Of a DNA stretch of 64,000 nt, positions 37,017-47,500 are shown one piece after another. The notes under the pieces are model-generated. The model searched no databases, was not told the origin of the DNA, and saw nothing but the letters and a program-made list of their open reading frames with translations. Made by a program: the position numbers and the translations under genes. This DNA comes from Nitrobacter sp051912485 (GTDB lineage Bacteria; Pseudomonadota; Alphaproteobacteria; Rhizobiales; Xanthobacteraceae), in contig NZ_CP196822.1 in NCBI RefSeq assembly GCF_051912485.1, forward strand, positions 3,782,001 through 3,846,000, in the 5' to 3' direction. Every line of letters starts with the position of its first letter. Position 1 is the first letter of the stretch.

Positions 37017-37919
37017 ATGCTAGTGAAGTCCTTAAGCTCGCACCACGTGGCCAGGCGGGCGATGGCTCTCGCCGTTGTGCTCGGGACAACTGCCATCGCT
37101 TCTCAGGGGTTCGCGGCCGGCGACCAGGATGCCCCGAACGGCGCCGCCGTGACCGTCCTGAAAGCCACCAGGTCCTGCTTTTCGGCAACCGTCGAGGTTA
37201 CCGGAATCCTGATTCCGAAGAACGAGACGGCCGTGCGCCCGGAACGGCCGGGCTTGAAGGTCGCCGAGATCCTGGTGGAGCCGGGCCAGAGCGTCACCGC
37301 TGGGCAGGTGCTTGCCCGCCTCAACCGTCCCGAGGGCGGATCGACCCAGGTTCAGGCGCCGGTGGCGGGACTGATCAGCAGTTCATCCGCCGAGATCGGC
37401 GCGATTGCTTCGGGCAAGGGCGAGGTGCTGTTCAATATCGTCACCGGCAACGAATTCGATCTGGTCGGTCAGGTGCCGACCACAGACCTCGCCGAGCTCG
37501 CAGTCAATCAGACCGCCAAGGTCATGGTCGTCGGCGCCGGCGACATGGATGGCAAGGTCCGGCTCGTCGCGCCGACGGTCGAACCGTATAGCCAGCTCGG
37601 GCAGGTCTTCATCTCCGTTGACCCAAGCAAACATCTGCTCGTCAATGCGTCCGGCCGTGCGATCGTCAAGACTGGCGAGAGTTGCGGCATCGCGGTGCCG
37701 CTGACGGCGATCCTGTATGGGAGCGCGGGCACCGTGGTTCAGGTTGTTCGGCGCCAGCGGGTCGAAACGCGTCGCGTCGAGGTGGGATTGCTGTCGGGGG
37801 GACAAGTCGAGGTCCGCAAGGGATTGTCGGAAGGCGACGTGGTGGTGGCGCGCGCCGGCGCCTTGTTGCGCGAAGGCGATCCGGTCAGACCGGTCGCCGC
37901 GGAAGCGCAGACAAAATAG
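37017..37919 (+). CDS. Short periplasmic RND-type adaptor lacking the alpha-hairpin (orphan)
   Basis: 300 residues with a signal peptide (MALAVVLGTTAIASQGFAA) and an HlyD-type core: lipoyl half VAEILVEPGQSVTAGQVLARL, then almost immediately the second half VQAPVAGLISS, then a beta-barrel and membrane-proximal region. Only about 10 residues separate the lipoyl halves, so there is no coiled-coil hairpin. Cys54 (RSCFSATV) and Cys223 (ESCGIAVPL) are shared with the paralogue at 47691-48617. No pump gene is adjacent. The stop is 4 bp from that of the convergent pseudo-caspase gene. Confidence 0.82.
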   Translation: MLVKSLSSHHVARRAMALAVVLGTTAIASQGFAAGDQDAPNGAAVTVLKATRSCFSATVEVTGILIPKNETAVRPERPGLKVAEILVEPGQSVTAGQVLARLNRPEGGSTQVQAPVAGLISSSSAEIGAIASGKGEVLFNIVTGNEFDLVGQVPTTDLAELAVNQTAKVMVVGAGDMDGKVRLVAPTVEPYSQLGQVFISVDPSKHLLVNASGRAIVKTGESCGIAVPLTAILYGSAGTVVQVVRRQRVETRRVEVGLLSGGQVEVRKGLSEGDVVVARAGALLREGDPVRPVAAEAQTK

Positions 37920-37923
37920 TTGC

Positions 37924-38796
37924 TTAGCCGCCGGCCTTGTGTGCGGCCAGCGCCGCATCGGACCTGAATGGCACGTCCTGAGCCAGCGACGATGACACCG
38001 TCGGGACCTGCTCCCCTTCGCTTGCGCGTGAAACCGCGACCCGCGTCCTGCTGAACACGGTTTCGGCATCTGCATTCGGTGTATCGAGGCTCTTGAGCAA
38101 TTCCGCCATCAGCAGGCTGTATTGTCCGCCGGACTCGTCGACCACCTGTCCCGGCGTGGCCGACGACAGGATCAGCGCATTGTCAGGCACATTGATCGGC
38201 GCAAGGCCATGGGAGTATGAGCGGAAGCGCCGCTCATACGGGTTGCGCCGCGACGCATCGATCACCGCAAGCTTGACCTTGGCGGCACGCTCTTTCATCG
38301 CGCCGAGAACGGTCTCGATGGAAAGCCCGTCGCGCCGAACATCGGCTTCCTTCCAGATCTGCGCATCGACCGGGATCATGTAGCTCTCTCGGCCGGACTG
38401 AATGCCGAAGCCGCTGAAAAACAGCAGGGCCGTCGTGTCGGGACCGATCTTCGATTCCAGGCGGCGGACCGCGCGGCGCATATCGTCCCTGTTGGCGTCC
38501 TCGACCATGATGACATCGAAGCCGTCGCGCCGCAGAATCGTGGTCAGCGCCCGGGCATCGTTGATGGACTGTTTCAAGGGCCGGTTCGCATCCGGATAGT
38601 GCCCGTTGCCGATGACCAGCGCGACCCGTGCCGGCTTGACGGCGATGCTGCCGGTCGTGTCGGCAACGGCCTTCGCGACATCCAGGCTGCGCTTGTTGAG
38701 CGCGGCATGGGCTCCGATCGCCAGCGACACCATCCCGACGAGGACGGCGGCCACGGTGGTGGACCGGGGGGAGACGCGAAACTGCCCGAACTTCAT
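37924..38796 (-). CDS. Caspase-fold (peptidase C14-like) protein with lost catalytic dyad
   Basis: 290 residues: an N-terminal signal or anchor segment (TTVAAVLVGMVSLAIGAHA), then a C14-type domain starting VALVIGNGHYPDANRPLKQS. The usual SGHG has become SGFG (Phe130), and the usual DAC has become DAS (Ser182 in LAVIDASRRNPYERRF). Flanking motifs (IQSGRESYMIPVDAQIWKEADV) are intact. It is therefore predicted to be a proteolytically inactive pseudo-caspase facing the periplasm. ATG 38796 is preferred. Paralogue of 48700-50214. Confidence 0.85.
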   Translation of the reverse strand: MKFGQFRVSPRSTTVAAVLVGMVSLAIGAHAALNKRSLDVAKAVADTTGSIAVKPARVALVIGNGHYPDANRPLKQSINDARALTTILRRDGFDVIMVEDANRDDMRRAVRRLESKIGPDTTALLFFSGFGIQSGRESYMIPVDAQIWKEADVRRDGLSIETVLGAMKERAAKVKLAVIDASRRNPYERRFRSYSHGLAPINVPDNALILSSATPGQVVDESGGQYSLLMAELLKSLDTPNADAETVFSRTRVAVSRASEGEQVPTVSSSLAQDVPFRSDAALAAHKAGG

Positions 38797-39196
38797 AACG
38801 ATCGATTCCTGGTCATGCTCGACGGCGCTCGTAAGTCGCGCCAACGCCAGATTGGTTTTAGGGAGCCCCTGACTTATGGCGGTTAAATACGCTCGTTCTG
38901 CGGCACCGCAACATAAAAAAGGTCATACCCCCAGGTTCTCCATGAGCAACACGAAACCTTTATTTATTGGAAACACAATTAGTTAAGCATGCTGCGGCAG
39001 TCTGCGAAAGCCACGGACGGATCACGAAATTTTGGGGCGGGACGTCACGGCAACCAACCTACCGCGACCTTGCGGTCCGATGCCGTAACTTAGGTCACAT
39101 TTGTCTTTCCCGCCTATTCGTGTAGTTTTTCAATAGGTTGTCTGAAACAGCCTTGATGAGATGCCGGAACGCGCATGGGGGCGCGGAAAGAACGTC
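38797..39196. other. Divergent intergenic region
   Basis: About 400 bp between the pseudo-caspase and the 573-residue gene. AT-rich patches occur at 38910-38990 and 39118-39140. It probably contains two promoters. No gene seen. Confidence 0.4.
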
Positions 39197-40918
39197 ATGA
39201 CTGCTCGCCATGTCGCTGGCGCTGTCTATCGCGCGCTGACGAACCGCAAAGACGGTCCTTCGCTGTATGACCTGTGCGATCCCCTGCTGGTGCGCCACCA
39301 CGGCGGCGACGCTCACCTGGCCAAATTCTACAGAACCGCGCTCGCCAATCCGGTCCTGCGCCCGCTATTGCGGCGGGCCGGTCTGCCCGAACTGAGCGAC
39401 GAGGCCCGCTTTCGGGAGCTTCAGGACGCGCTGCAGCACGCGCGGGACGACGATTTTCCGGACTGGACGGCGATCGGCCAGCCGGTGGCGAGGCTCTTGG
39501 ATACCGTGACCTTGCACCATCCCCGGCCGAGACCGGCGGCCCCCTCGGGGCCGGCGCCGGGCCTTGCCGACATCGAACGCGTCATCCGGACCTGCGGCGC
39601 GCATCTGCTCCAGTCGTTTGAGAAGAACGGCTTCATCCCGACCTATGCCGCATTCAACCTGATCGGAGATCCAGATCTGCACGGTCGGGATTTTCTCGCC
39701 GCCCTCACGGGACTCGATGCGCGCGGTTACAAGAACTCGACCCTGCTCTTCAATCTGGCGCGGGTCTTCATCGCGCGGTCGCCTGCCCGCGATCTGATCA
39801 ATCCGCCGTGGAGCGGCATCGCCGAACCGATGTGGGAGCCGGTACAGATCCGCCATCGCTCGGCCTATTACGACGCGTTCTTCACCGAGGCGCTTTTGAG
39901 TTTCGCCGAAACCGGTCTCGTCACGCCTGCGGAGACTGCGGCGATCCGCCGTGCGAACACTGAGATGGTCGATTTCTGCCTCAAGACCAGCCGCGAGGAG
40001 GTGTTCTCGCGCGACGGTAGCCGCGTCAGCGTCATCACCGCCCTGGCGCCCAATCCCCATCCGCGCTTCAGCCGCTTCTTCGCGCAGATCAAGCAGGACC
40101 TCGGCTTCGGCATCTATGTCCCGGACTGCGACACCACGGCCTGCTCGTTTTCGGCCGCGACGCAAGTCGGCTCGACCAATCCCATCCTCGATCAGCCGCT
40201 ACTCGATTTCTACGCGGGCTATCAGGTCGGCCGCGGCGCCAACGAGCGGCTCGTGACCGTGCCGCTGAACGACAACATCGATTACGACGGCGGCATCGTC
40301 ACCTGGATCGACAATCTTGCGGGCGACCGCCCTTACGGCAACGATCTCGACCCCACCCTCAACCTCGATGTTCTCGAGGTCAGCTTCCGCAACTGTACGC
40401 GGTGGCGCGTTCTCGAAACACCGCAACGCCTGCAGACGGTGCAACGGATCATCGGCTTTCAAAGGCGGCTGGTGGAGAGCGGTGCTTTCAGCGATCCGCG
40501 ATCCCATATCTACTATCTGCCCGAGCTCTACTGCGCCTACTTCGGACGTTGCTACGCGGCGTTTGCGGCGCTGCCGTCCGTCGCCCGTCAGGCGCTCGAT
40601 CCCGATGACAGCTTTGGCTGCATGCGCGGCCGGGTTCTGGCGTATGTGCAGGACACTCTGATGTCAGCCGAGATGAACGCGTTCGATGCGGCGCTGGCGC
40701 TCATCACATTGGGCCATCTCGGCGCCGATACGGCGACTTTCACACCTGCGCTGAACTGCATCATCGGGCACGCCGGTGAAGGCGGGCGTCGCGGGCCCTT
40801 CAAGGCCTATGAATGGAACAAGATGAAAACGCCGACGCGCATTGTGGTAGGTGGCCCGGAAGTGACATCGGCCTTCGTGCTGATGGGGCTGGCCCTGGCG
40901 CGCAAGGCGATGCGGTAA
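39197..40918 (+). CDS. Conserved-looking protein of unknown function (573 aa)
   Basis: Not recognised. It is soluble, with no signal peptide or membrane helix. It is rich in helices and contains CDTTACSFSAAT, YDGGIVTWIDNLAGDRPYG and LNLDVLEVSFRNCTRW. The alternation of helices with conserved aromatic and acidic residues is reminiscent of alpha/alpha-toroid enzymes such as terpenoid cyclases or glycan-processing hydrolases, but no catalytic motif can be named. A GGAAAG site precedes ATG 39197. A short gap leads to the oxidase-like gene downstream on the same strand. Confidence 0.8.
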   Translation: MTARHVAGAVYRALTNRKDGPSLYDLCDPLLVRHHGGDAHLAKFYRTALANPVLRPLLRRAGLPELSDEARFRELQDALQHARDDDFPDWTAIGQPVARLLDTVTLHHPRPRPAAPSGPAPGLADIERVIRTCGAHLLQSFEKNGFIPTYAAFNLIGDPDLHGRDFLAALTGLDARGYKNSTLLFNLARVFIARSPARDLINPPWSGIAEPMWEPVQIRHRSAYYDAFFTEALLSFAETGLVTPAETAAIRRANTEMVDFCLKTSREEVFSRDGSRVSVITALAPNPHPRFSRFFAQIKQDLGFGIYVPDCDTTACSFSAATQVGSTNPILDQPLLDFYAGYQVGRGANERLVTVPLNDNIDYDGGIVTWIDNLAGDRPYGNDLDPTLNLDVLEVSFRNCTRWRVLETPQRLQTVQRIIGFQRRLVESGAFSDPRSHIYYLPELYCAYFGRCYAAFAALPSVARQALDPDDSFGCMRGRVLAYVQDTLMSAEMNAFDAALALITLGHLGADTATFTPALNCIIGHAGEGGRRGPFKAYEWNKMKTPTRIVVGGPEVTSAFVLMGLALARKAMR

Positions 40919-41035
40919 CCCGCCAAACACTGGTAAGTCTTGCCGTTTTGCGGATGCGCGCCTCGCTGTATAGGATGACAATCCGCCCGGCCCGTTAGCG
41001 GCGGAAAAGGCCGTCTCAACGCAAGGAGCAGCATT

Positions 41036-41650
41036 GTGGTGACCGCCATTGAGACGATCGAGCAGCTTGAGGCCATTTACGGCCAGCCCGGCGAGGCGGC
41101 GACCATCAAGGTGGCCCACCGGATCACGCCGTCCTATCGCGCGCTGATTGAAAGTTCTCCGTTCGCCGTATTGGCGACCTGCGGCGAGGCAGGGCTTGAC
41201 TGCTCGCCGCGCGGCGATCTGCCGGGCTTCGTTCGTGTTCAGGACGACCTCACGTTGATCATCCCGGATCGGCGCGGCAACAACCGCGTCGATTCGCTGC
41301 GGAACCTCATATGCGATCCCAGAGCGGCGTTGCTGTTTCTCATTCCGGGGTCAGGCACCACCCTGCGCGTCAACGGCCGCGCGGTGGTGTCGGCCGATTC
41401 CGAACTGCTGGCGTCGTTCGGGGTCGAGGGCAAGACTCCACGCACGGCCATCGTCATGACCGTAGAGGAGATCTACTTTCAGTGCGCCCGCGCCATCATC
41501 CGTTCGCACCTCTGGGACCCCGACAGGCGTGTTGATCCCAAGAGCTTACCGACGCCCGGTGAAATCCTCGCGGAGATGAGTAAGGATCGGGTCGGCGGCG
41601 AGGAATATGACAAGGCGTGGCTCGAGCGTGCGCGACAGACGATGTGGTAG
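41036..41650 (+). CDS. Pyridoxamine 5'-phosphate oxidase-family flavoprotein
   Basis: A split-barrel FMN-binding protein of 204 residues (SPFAVLATCGEAGLDCSPRG, IIPDRRGNNRVDSLRNLI, LFLIPGSGTTLRVNGRA). This matches the MSMEG_1061-type subgroup of the family. The substrate is unknown. It starts at a GTG with AAGGAG 8 nt upstream. Confidence 0.85.
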   Translation: MVTAIETIEQLEAIYGQPGEAATIKVAHRITPSYRALIESSPFAVLATCGEAGLDCSPRGDLPGFVRVQDDLTLIIPDRRGNNRVDSLRNLICDPRAALLFLIPGSGTTLRVNGRAVVSADSELLASFGVEGKTPRTAIVMTVEEIYFQCARAIIRSHLWDPDRRVDPKSLPTPGEILAEMSKDRVGGEEYDKAWLERARQTMW

Positions 41651-41693
41651 ATGATCCGGCCGGGACCGGTGTCGCCGTCATTGCGAGTGAAAC

Positions 41694-43616
41694 CTAGTGG
41701 CCGAACAGCTGCTTCATGATGTCATCGATAGGCGGAGGCTTGTCTGGGGACTGTTGGCCCCGAGACGATGAGCCTTGGGACGGCTGGCCCGCGGAGGGCG
41801 GCCCGCCGGGGGCGGGGCTGGCTCCGCCGAGACCCTGCCGGATCAAGGTATCAAGAGTCTCTCCGAGATTGGGACCGGATTTGTCGGAACGTTCAAGCCC
41901 GCTTTGGCCGAACAGTCCCTGTCCCAATTCCCGAAGCCTCGCATAGGCGGCTGCGGGATCGTCCAGAATGCCGGCGACATCCGGATAGATATGTGGCTCG
42001 GTCCAGGTTCCTTGCACGACGACCGGAATGCCGAGGCCGATCGGATCGGCACGACCTCCTTGACCCTCTGCGGTCATGACGAGTTTCGGTTCAACACGGA
42101 ACGACAGCGTCTTCGCGCCGAGATCAACGGTGCCGGCGCTGGTCATCCGCACCAGCGGCCCGGCCAGAAACAGGTCATTCGTGGCGGCCTTTCCCTGAGC
42201 AATAGTTGCGGTCGCGCTGAGTTGCGACAGGTCGGTGGTCTGGTCCGGGCGCTCCTGCCATCCCGACAGGGTGCCCGACGTCAAGGCGCGGATCATTTTG
42301 GCGATATTGAGGTTGCGGATCGCGCCGTCGCGGACATCGACCGAAGCCGTCCCAGCCAAGCTCGCCATAATCGCGCGCAGACTATTGCCGCTGGCCTGCA
42401 CGTCGGCCGTTGCTCGCATCCTGCCATCGACATTGGCGAAATCCGCAAGGCCCGACAACAGCGGCCGCGCGCGAACGCCGGTCAGGTCGGCCCGAAGCGC
42501 GTAGGATGGATTGTTTGTCGATGCATCGATCGACAGCATGCCATTGGCCTGCCCGTCATATGCGCCGAGGTTAGAAAATGAAGCTTTCAGAACGCCGCTG
42601 GCGATGGTGGCGTTGACCGAGGCCGGCGCAAAACGCGCGGAATCAAACGTCAGTTCGGCCGCTGAAATCGTCACTTGCGCATCGACATAGTTCAGCCCGC
42701 TGACATCGATCGGCGTATCGCTCCATGGCTGCGCGCCGGATCGCAGTGCAGGAGGTTGGTGCGGTGCTGCGCCAAGATCGAACCGTTGAAAATCGAGATC
42801 GACCTTCACGAGCGGCTTGCTCGCAAGATCGACCGATGCCCAGCCGTTGAATTTGCCGTCGTCGAGCGATCCCGACAGGCCATTGATGAGAAGTATCCCA
42901 CCGTTGACTCGGACCTCGGCTTTGGCTGTCAGCCGGCGTGTCGGCGAACCGGAAACTTGAAGCGTCAATTCCGTCGGGATATTCCGGCGCCAGAGCTCGC
43001 CTGCGGGCGGGGTCGCGGCGATGGTGAATGTCAGCGGCCGGTCGACGGGACGCGCATCGCCGGTGATGTTGATTTTCCGGTCGGCACTGAGCGTCACGCT
43101 CGCGTTGACATCGCCGACGCGATCTTCCGAGCCGGTATGCGGATCGAAGAAAACGATCGTGCCATTGGAAACCGTCACCCGGTCGATCGGAAATGCCGTG
43201 TCTTCCGACGTATCTTCAGAGCGGTCCGGTCCGGGTGGGACGCTGGTGCGGGTGCGTTCGCGCAGCATCGGCAGCCGCAGCGTCGGATGGTCGATGGTCA
43301 GTTCCGAAACTTTCGGAGCCCACGACAGCAGGCTCGCAAATTCGAGAGCAGCGCGAACTTCCCCCACGGCAAGCTGTGCATCGGTCGCGGCGCGCCCGGG
43401 ACTGTCGAGCGTGACATTGTGCAGCACGAGGCTGAGCGACGGCCACATCCCGATTTCGGTCTTGCCCTTGATCGCAATCCGGTAGCCGGTGTCGCGCGCG
43501 ATCCGGTCCTGCACGAGCGAGGTGACGAAAGTGGAAGGGATCCCGGTCATGAACAGCACGATCACCATCGCGATCAGGCAGGTTGCGGCGGCGCCTGCGA
43601 TTTTCAGTGCTCTCAT
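41694..43616 (-). CDS. AsmA family protein
   Basis: 640 residues. An N-terminal membrane helix (KIAGAAATCLIAMVIVLFM) is followed by an AsmA N-terminal domain (DRIARDTGYRIAIKGKTEIG) and a long beta-rich periplasmic body, then a C-terminal AsmA_2-like segment with VRMTSAGTVDLGAKTLSFRV. The tail is Gly/Pro/Ser-rich. AsmA-like proteins are thought to act in phospholipid transport to the outer membrane. The start ATG 43616 is preferred over an extension to 43820. Confidence 0.88.
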   Translation of the reverse strand: MRALKIAGAAATCLIAMVIVLFMTGIPSTFVTSLVQDRIARDTGYRIAIKGKTEIGMWPSLSLVLHNVTLDSPGRAATDAQLAVGEVRAALEFASLLSWAPKVSELTIDHPTLRLPMLRERTRTSVPPGPDRSEDTSEDTAFPIDRVTVSNGTIVFFDPHTGSEDRVGDVNASVTLSADRKINITGDARPVDRPLTFTIAATPPAGELWRRNIPTELTLQVSGSPTRRLTAKAEVRVNGGILLINGLSGSLDDGKFNGWASVDLASKPLVKVDLDFQRFDLGAAPHQPPALRSGAQPWSDTPIDVSGLNYVDAQVTISAAELTFDSARFAPASVNATIASGVLKASFSNLGAYDGQANGMLSIDASTNNPSYALRADLTGVRARPLLSGLADFANVDGRMRATADVQASGNSLRAIMASLAGTASVDVRDGAIRNLNIAKMIRALTSGTLSGWQERPDQTTDLSQLSATATIAQGKAATNDLFLAGPLVRMTSAGTVDLGAKTLSFRVEPKLVMTAEGQGGRADPIGLGIPVVVQGTWTEPHIYPDVAGILDDPAAAYARLRELGQGLFGQSGLERSDKSGPNLGETLDTLIRQGLGGASPAPGGPPSAGQPSQGSSSRGQQSPDKPPPIDDIMKQLFGH

Positions 43617-43881
43617 CTTGCCATCTCGGAAAACGGGGAACTTGCTCGCAACCGTTAGCGATTGAAGGACAATTTCTGCGGAATGCGAAGATGTCGTGTC
43701 AAAGTCGCCCGGACGGGCTGCAAAGTTCTGTGACTTATGACACACTCCGGCGCAGCTTGGTCGGGCATATTGAAGGGCGGGGCGCTTTGGCGCGTCAGCG
43801 AACTCATTTAGTTTTTTCAAATGGTTCTGAGATCAACTCTGCCGGAAAGGGCAGGGTGGTCGACCTCAAGGGTAAATTGCG

Positions 43882-44556
43882 ATGAGCAAGCAGTCGGAAT
43901 TCGCGGTCATTCTCAAAATGAACCCGCTGTTTTCGGATCTCGGCGCCGATGATCTGCAACGCGTGGCGGCGCTTTGCCATACCGAGCAACTCACCGTCGG
44001 CGAGGTTCTGTTTCAGAAGGGCGATGACGGCGATGCGCTGTACGGCGTGCGCCGCGGCCAGATCCGCATCGAGACCGGCGCCTCGGATGGCGGCCGGTTG
44101 ACCCTGAATTTCCAGGGACCGGGAGATCTGTTCGGCGAAATCGCCGTGCTTGACGGGCAGTCCCGCACCGCCGACGCGGTAGCGGGCGAGCCGACCGAAC
44201 TGTTTGTCCTGCGCCGCGGCGATCTGCTGGCGTTCCTGGAGCGAGAGCCGAAAATCGCGATTCGGCTGATCGAACTATTGTGCCAGCGCATCCGCTGGAT
44301 CAGCGAGCGCATGGAGGAATCGGTGCTGCAGCCGCTGCCGGTGCGGATGGCGCGCCGGCTGTGCGCGCTGGCCGACGACTACGGCTCGGAAGTTCATATT
44401 TCGCAGGAGCAGCTTGGCGTTTATGTCGGCGCGGCGCGCGAGAGCATCAATCGCCAGCTCCAGCAATGGCGCAAGGACGGCATTCTCGATCTGCAGCGCG
44501 GCCGCATCCTGCTCAAGAACATGAGCCGGCTGACCGCCGTTGCGCGCAATGCATAA
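43882..44556 (+). CDS. Crp/Fnr-family cyclic-nucleotide-type transcriptional regulator
   Basis: 224 residues. A cNMP-binding domain carries the phosphate-binding pattern GDLFGEIAVLDGQSRTADAV (Gly-Glu and Arg-Thr-Ala), and the Crp-type helix-turn-helix is VHISQEQLGVYVGAARESINRQ. There is no FNR cysteine cluster. The conserved Arg makes cyclic nucleotide binding plausible. A membrane nucleotide cyclase is encoded 7 kb away, though no direct link is shown. It converges with the RND operon, with 9 bp between the stops. Confidence 0.9.
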   Translation: MSKQSEFAVILKMNPLFSDLGADDLQRVAALCHTEQLTVGEVLFQKGDDGDALYGVRRGQIRIETGASDGGRLTLNFQGPGDLFGEIAVLDGQSRTADAVAGEPTELFVLRRGDLLAFLEREPKIAIRLIELLCQRIRWISERMEESVLQPLPVRMARRLCALADDYGSEVHISQEQLGVYVGAARESINRQLQQWRKDGILDLQRGRILLKNMSRLTAVARNA

Positions 44557-44565
44557 CGCGCGCGA

Positions 44566-47500
44566 TTATTCCGCGCTGGGCGTGCGGACGATATTCGATG
44601 CGTCACGTTCGGTGACGGCCCGTTCGGTGGCCTCGGCGCCCGAGGTCAACAGCCTCTTGCCGTAGCGCCAGATGAACGCGCCGACATCGTCCATCATCAT
44701 GAACATGGCAGGGACGAACACCAGCGACAAAATTGTCGAGAATATCAGACCGCCAATGACCGCGAGCGCCATCGGCGAGCGGAATTCACCGCCGGCGCCG
44801 AACGCTAGCGCACTTGGCATCATGCCGGCGACCATCGCGATGGTCGTCATCATGATCGGGCGGGCGCGCTTCATGCCGGCATCGATGATCGCTGCGTCGC
44901 GCGCGCTGCCCTGTCGGATCGATTCGACAGCGAACTCCACCAGCATGATGGCGTTCTTGGTGACGATGCCCATCAGCATCAGGATGCCGATCCAGACCGG
45001 TGTCGTGAGCTGCTTGCCGGTGAGCAGCAGGGCCATGATCGCGCCGCCGATCGACAGCGGCAGCGAGAACAGGATGGTGATCGGCTGCAGGAAGGTGCCG
45101 AACAGCAGCACCAGCACGGCATAAACCATCATGAGGCCGGCCGTGATCGCGGTAGCGAATCCTTCCGACAACTCGTTCAGGCTTTCAGCGTCGCCTGAAG
45201 GATTGACCTTCACGCCCTTCGGAAGGGTCTTCATTACGGGCAGATCATGGATTTTTGCCGTTGCATCGCCGAGCGCGGCGGTGCCGACCAGGTCGGCTGC
45301 TACCGTGGCCTGCCGCTGCCGGTCATAGCGATTGATGCTGGTCGGACCCTGATCCAGCCTGATATCGGCAACGACCGAGAGCGGAACGTGACCGCGGCCG
45401 CCGCCGATCGGCACGCGAAGCTGCTCCAGCATTTTCAGGTCGGAGCGGGCGTTGTCTTCGAGTTGCACGCGGATCGGAACCTGGCGGTCGCCGGCATCGA
45501 ACTTCGCCAGCGCCGGGCCGACGTCGCCGATCGTCGCGACGCGGATGGTTTGCGACAATTGCTCGGTCGATACGCCAAGACGCGCGGCGAGATCCGCGCG
45601 GGGCTGGATACGCAGCTCGGGGCGATCGAGCGATGTCTCCGGCGTGATGTTGGCGATCAGCGGAATGCGCTTCATCTGCGTCGCCAGCTCGTTCGCAACA
45701 TTGCTGACGATGCCGATGTCGGGTCCGGTCACCACGAGCGATACCGCGCGTAGGCCGTTCTCGTCGAGGAACCAGTAACGGATGTCGGGAATGCTTTCGA
45801 GTTCTTGCCCGATCGAGAGTTCAAGTTCGCGCTGGGTAATGCTGCGCTCTTGCTTGGGCGTATAGTTAATGATCAGGGATGCGCGGCGCACTTCCTGAAT
45901 TCCGGGCGGCACGCGCCCGCCGTCGACGAATACGCTCTTCACCTCCGGACGCTTGCGCAGCCGTGCCGCGATGGTTTCCGTCACCTTCTCGGTGTAGGCG
46001 AGCTGCGATCCCGGCGGCAGCTCCATCGCCAGCAGCGAGCGTGCGGTGTCCTGCGCCGGCAAAAAGCCCTGCGGCAGAAGCTTGATGCTCCAGATTGAGG
46101 CCGCGAAGATCGCAAGTCCAATCAGCACGGTGATGTAGTAGTGCCGCACTGACCAGGTGACGAGGCTGGTGTAGGCGCGCAGCACGGGGCCGGGCGGCGG
46201 AGCCTCATGCGGATGATCTTTCATGAAATAGGCGGCGAGCACCGGCGTCACGAAACGCGCGGCCAGAAGCGAGAAGAACACCTGCACCGACACGGTGATG
46301 CCGAACTGCTTGAAAAACTGCCCGGCGATGCCCGACATGAAGCTCGCCGGTGCGAAGATCGCGATGATGGTGAGGCTGATCGCGATCACAGCGAGGCCGA
46401 TTTCATCGGCGGCTTCCAGCGCTGCGCGGTAGGGCGACTTGCCCATCCGCATGTGGCGCACGATGTTCTCGATCTCGACGATGGCGTCGTCGACGAGGAT
46501 GCCGGTCGAGAGCGTGATAGCGAGGAAGCTGACCAGGTTCAGCGAGAAGCCGAGAAGGTCCATCGCCCAGAAGGCGGGAAAGATGGACAGCGGCAGCGAG
46601 ATCGCGGCGATGATGGTGGCGCGGATATCGCGAAGAAACAGGAAGACGATGATGACGGCGAGGGTCGCGCCCTCGAACAGGGTCGAGATCGCCGCTTCAT
46701 AGTTGCCTTTGGTGAACTCGACGGAGGTGTCGATCAGCTTCAGATCGACATCGGGATATTGCTCTTTCAGCGCGTTGATCCGCTCCTGCACGGCCTTCGC
46801 CACCACGACGTCGCTCGCGCCCTTGGAGCGTTTGATGCCGAGGGCTACGACAGGCTCGCCGTTGAAGCGGGCGAAGGTCCGGCGGTCCGCGATGGTGTCG
46901 GTCACCGTGCCGAGATCGTCGAGCCGCAGTTCGCCGCCGGCAGGCAGCGAAATCATCGTCCCCGCCAGCTCGTTGATGGTCTTGGCGCCTGCAAGGGTTC
47001 GGATCGCCTGATCGTTCTGTCCGATTTCCGCCCGCCCCCCGGCGACATCGACGTTGATGCCGCGCAGGCGCTGGCTCACATCGACTGCCGTCAGTCCGGC
47101 CGCGCGCAGGCGGTCTGGATCGAGTGACACCAGGATTTCGCGCTCGACGCCGCCGATGCGCTCGACCTGGGCGACGCCGCGCACGCCCTGCAGCGCGCGC
47201 TTGACCACGTCGTCGACGAAATATGACAGTTGCTCGGGCGTCTTGCCCGGCGAGATCGCGGCGTAGGTGACGATCGGCAGCCCGATGACGTCGACGCGCT
47301 GGATCAGCGGCTCGTTGACGTTCTGCGGGAGATTGGCGCGGACGCGCGTCACGGCGTCCTTGACGTCGTTCAGCGCCCGGTCGGTATTTGTCTCCAGCGC
47401 GAACTGGATTGTGGTCAACGACAGGCCGTCGGTGATCGACGATGAAATATGCCGGACGCCCTCGACGCCCGAGACGCCGTCCTCGATGGTCTTGGTGACC

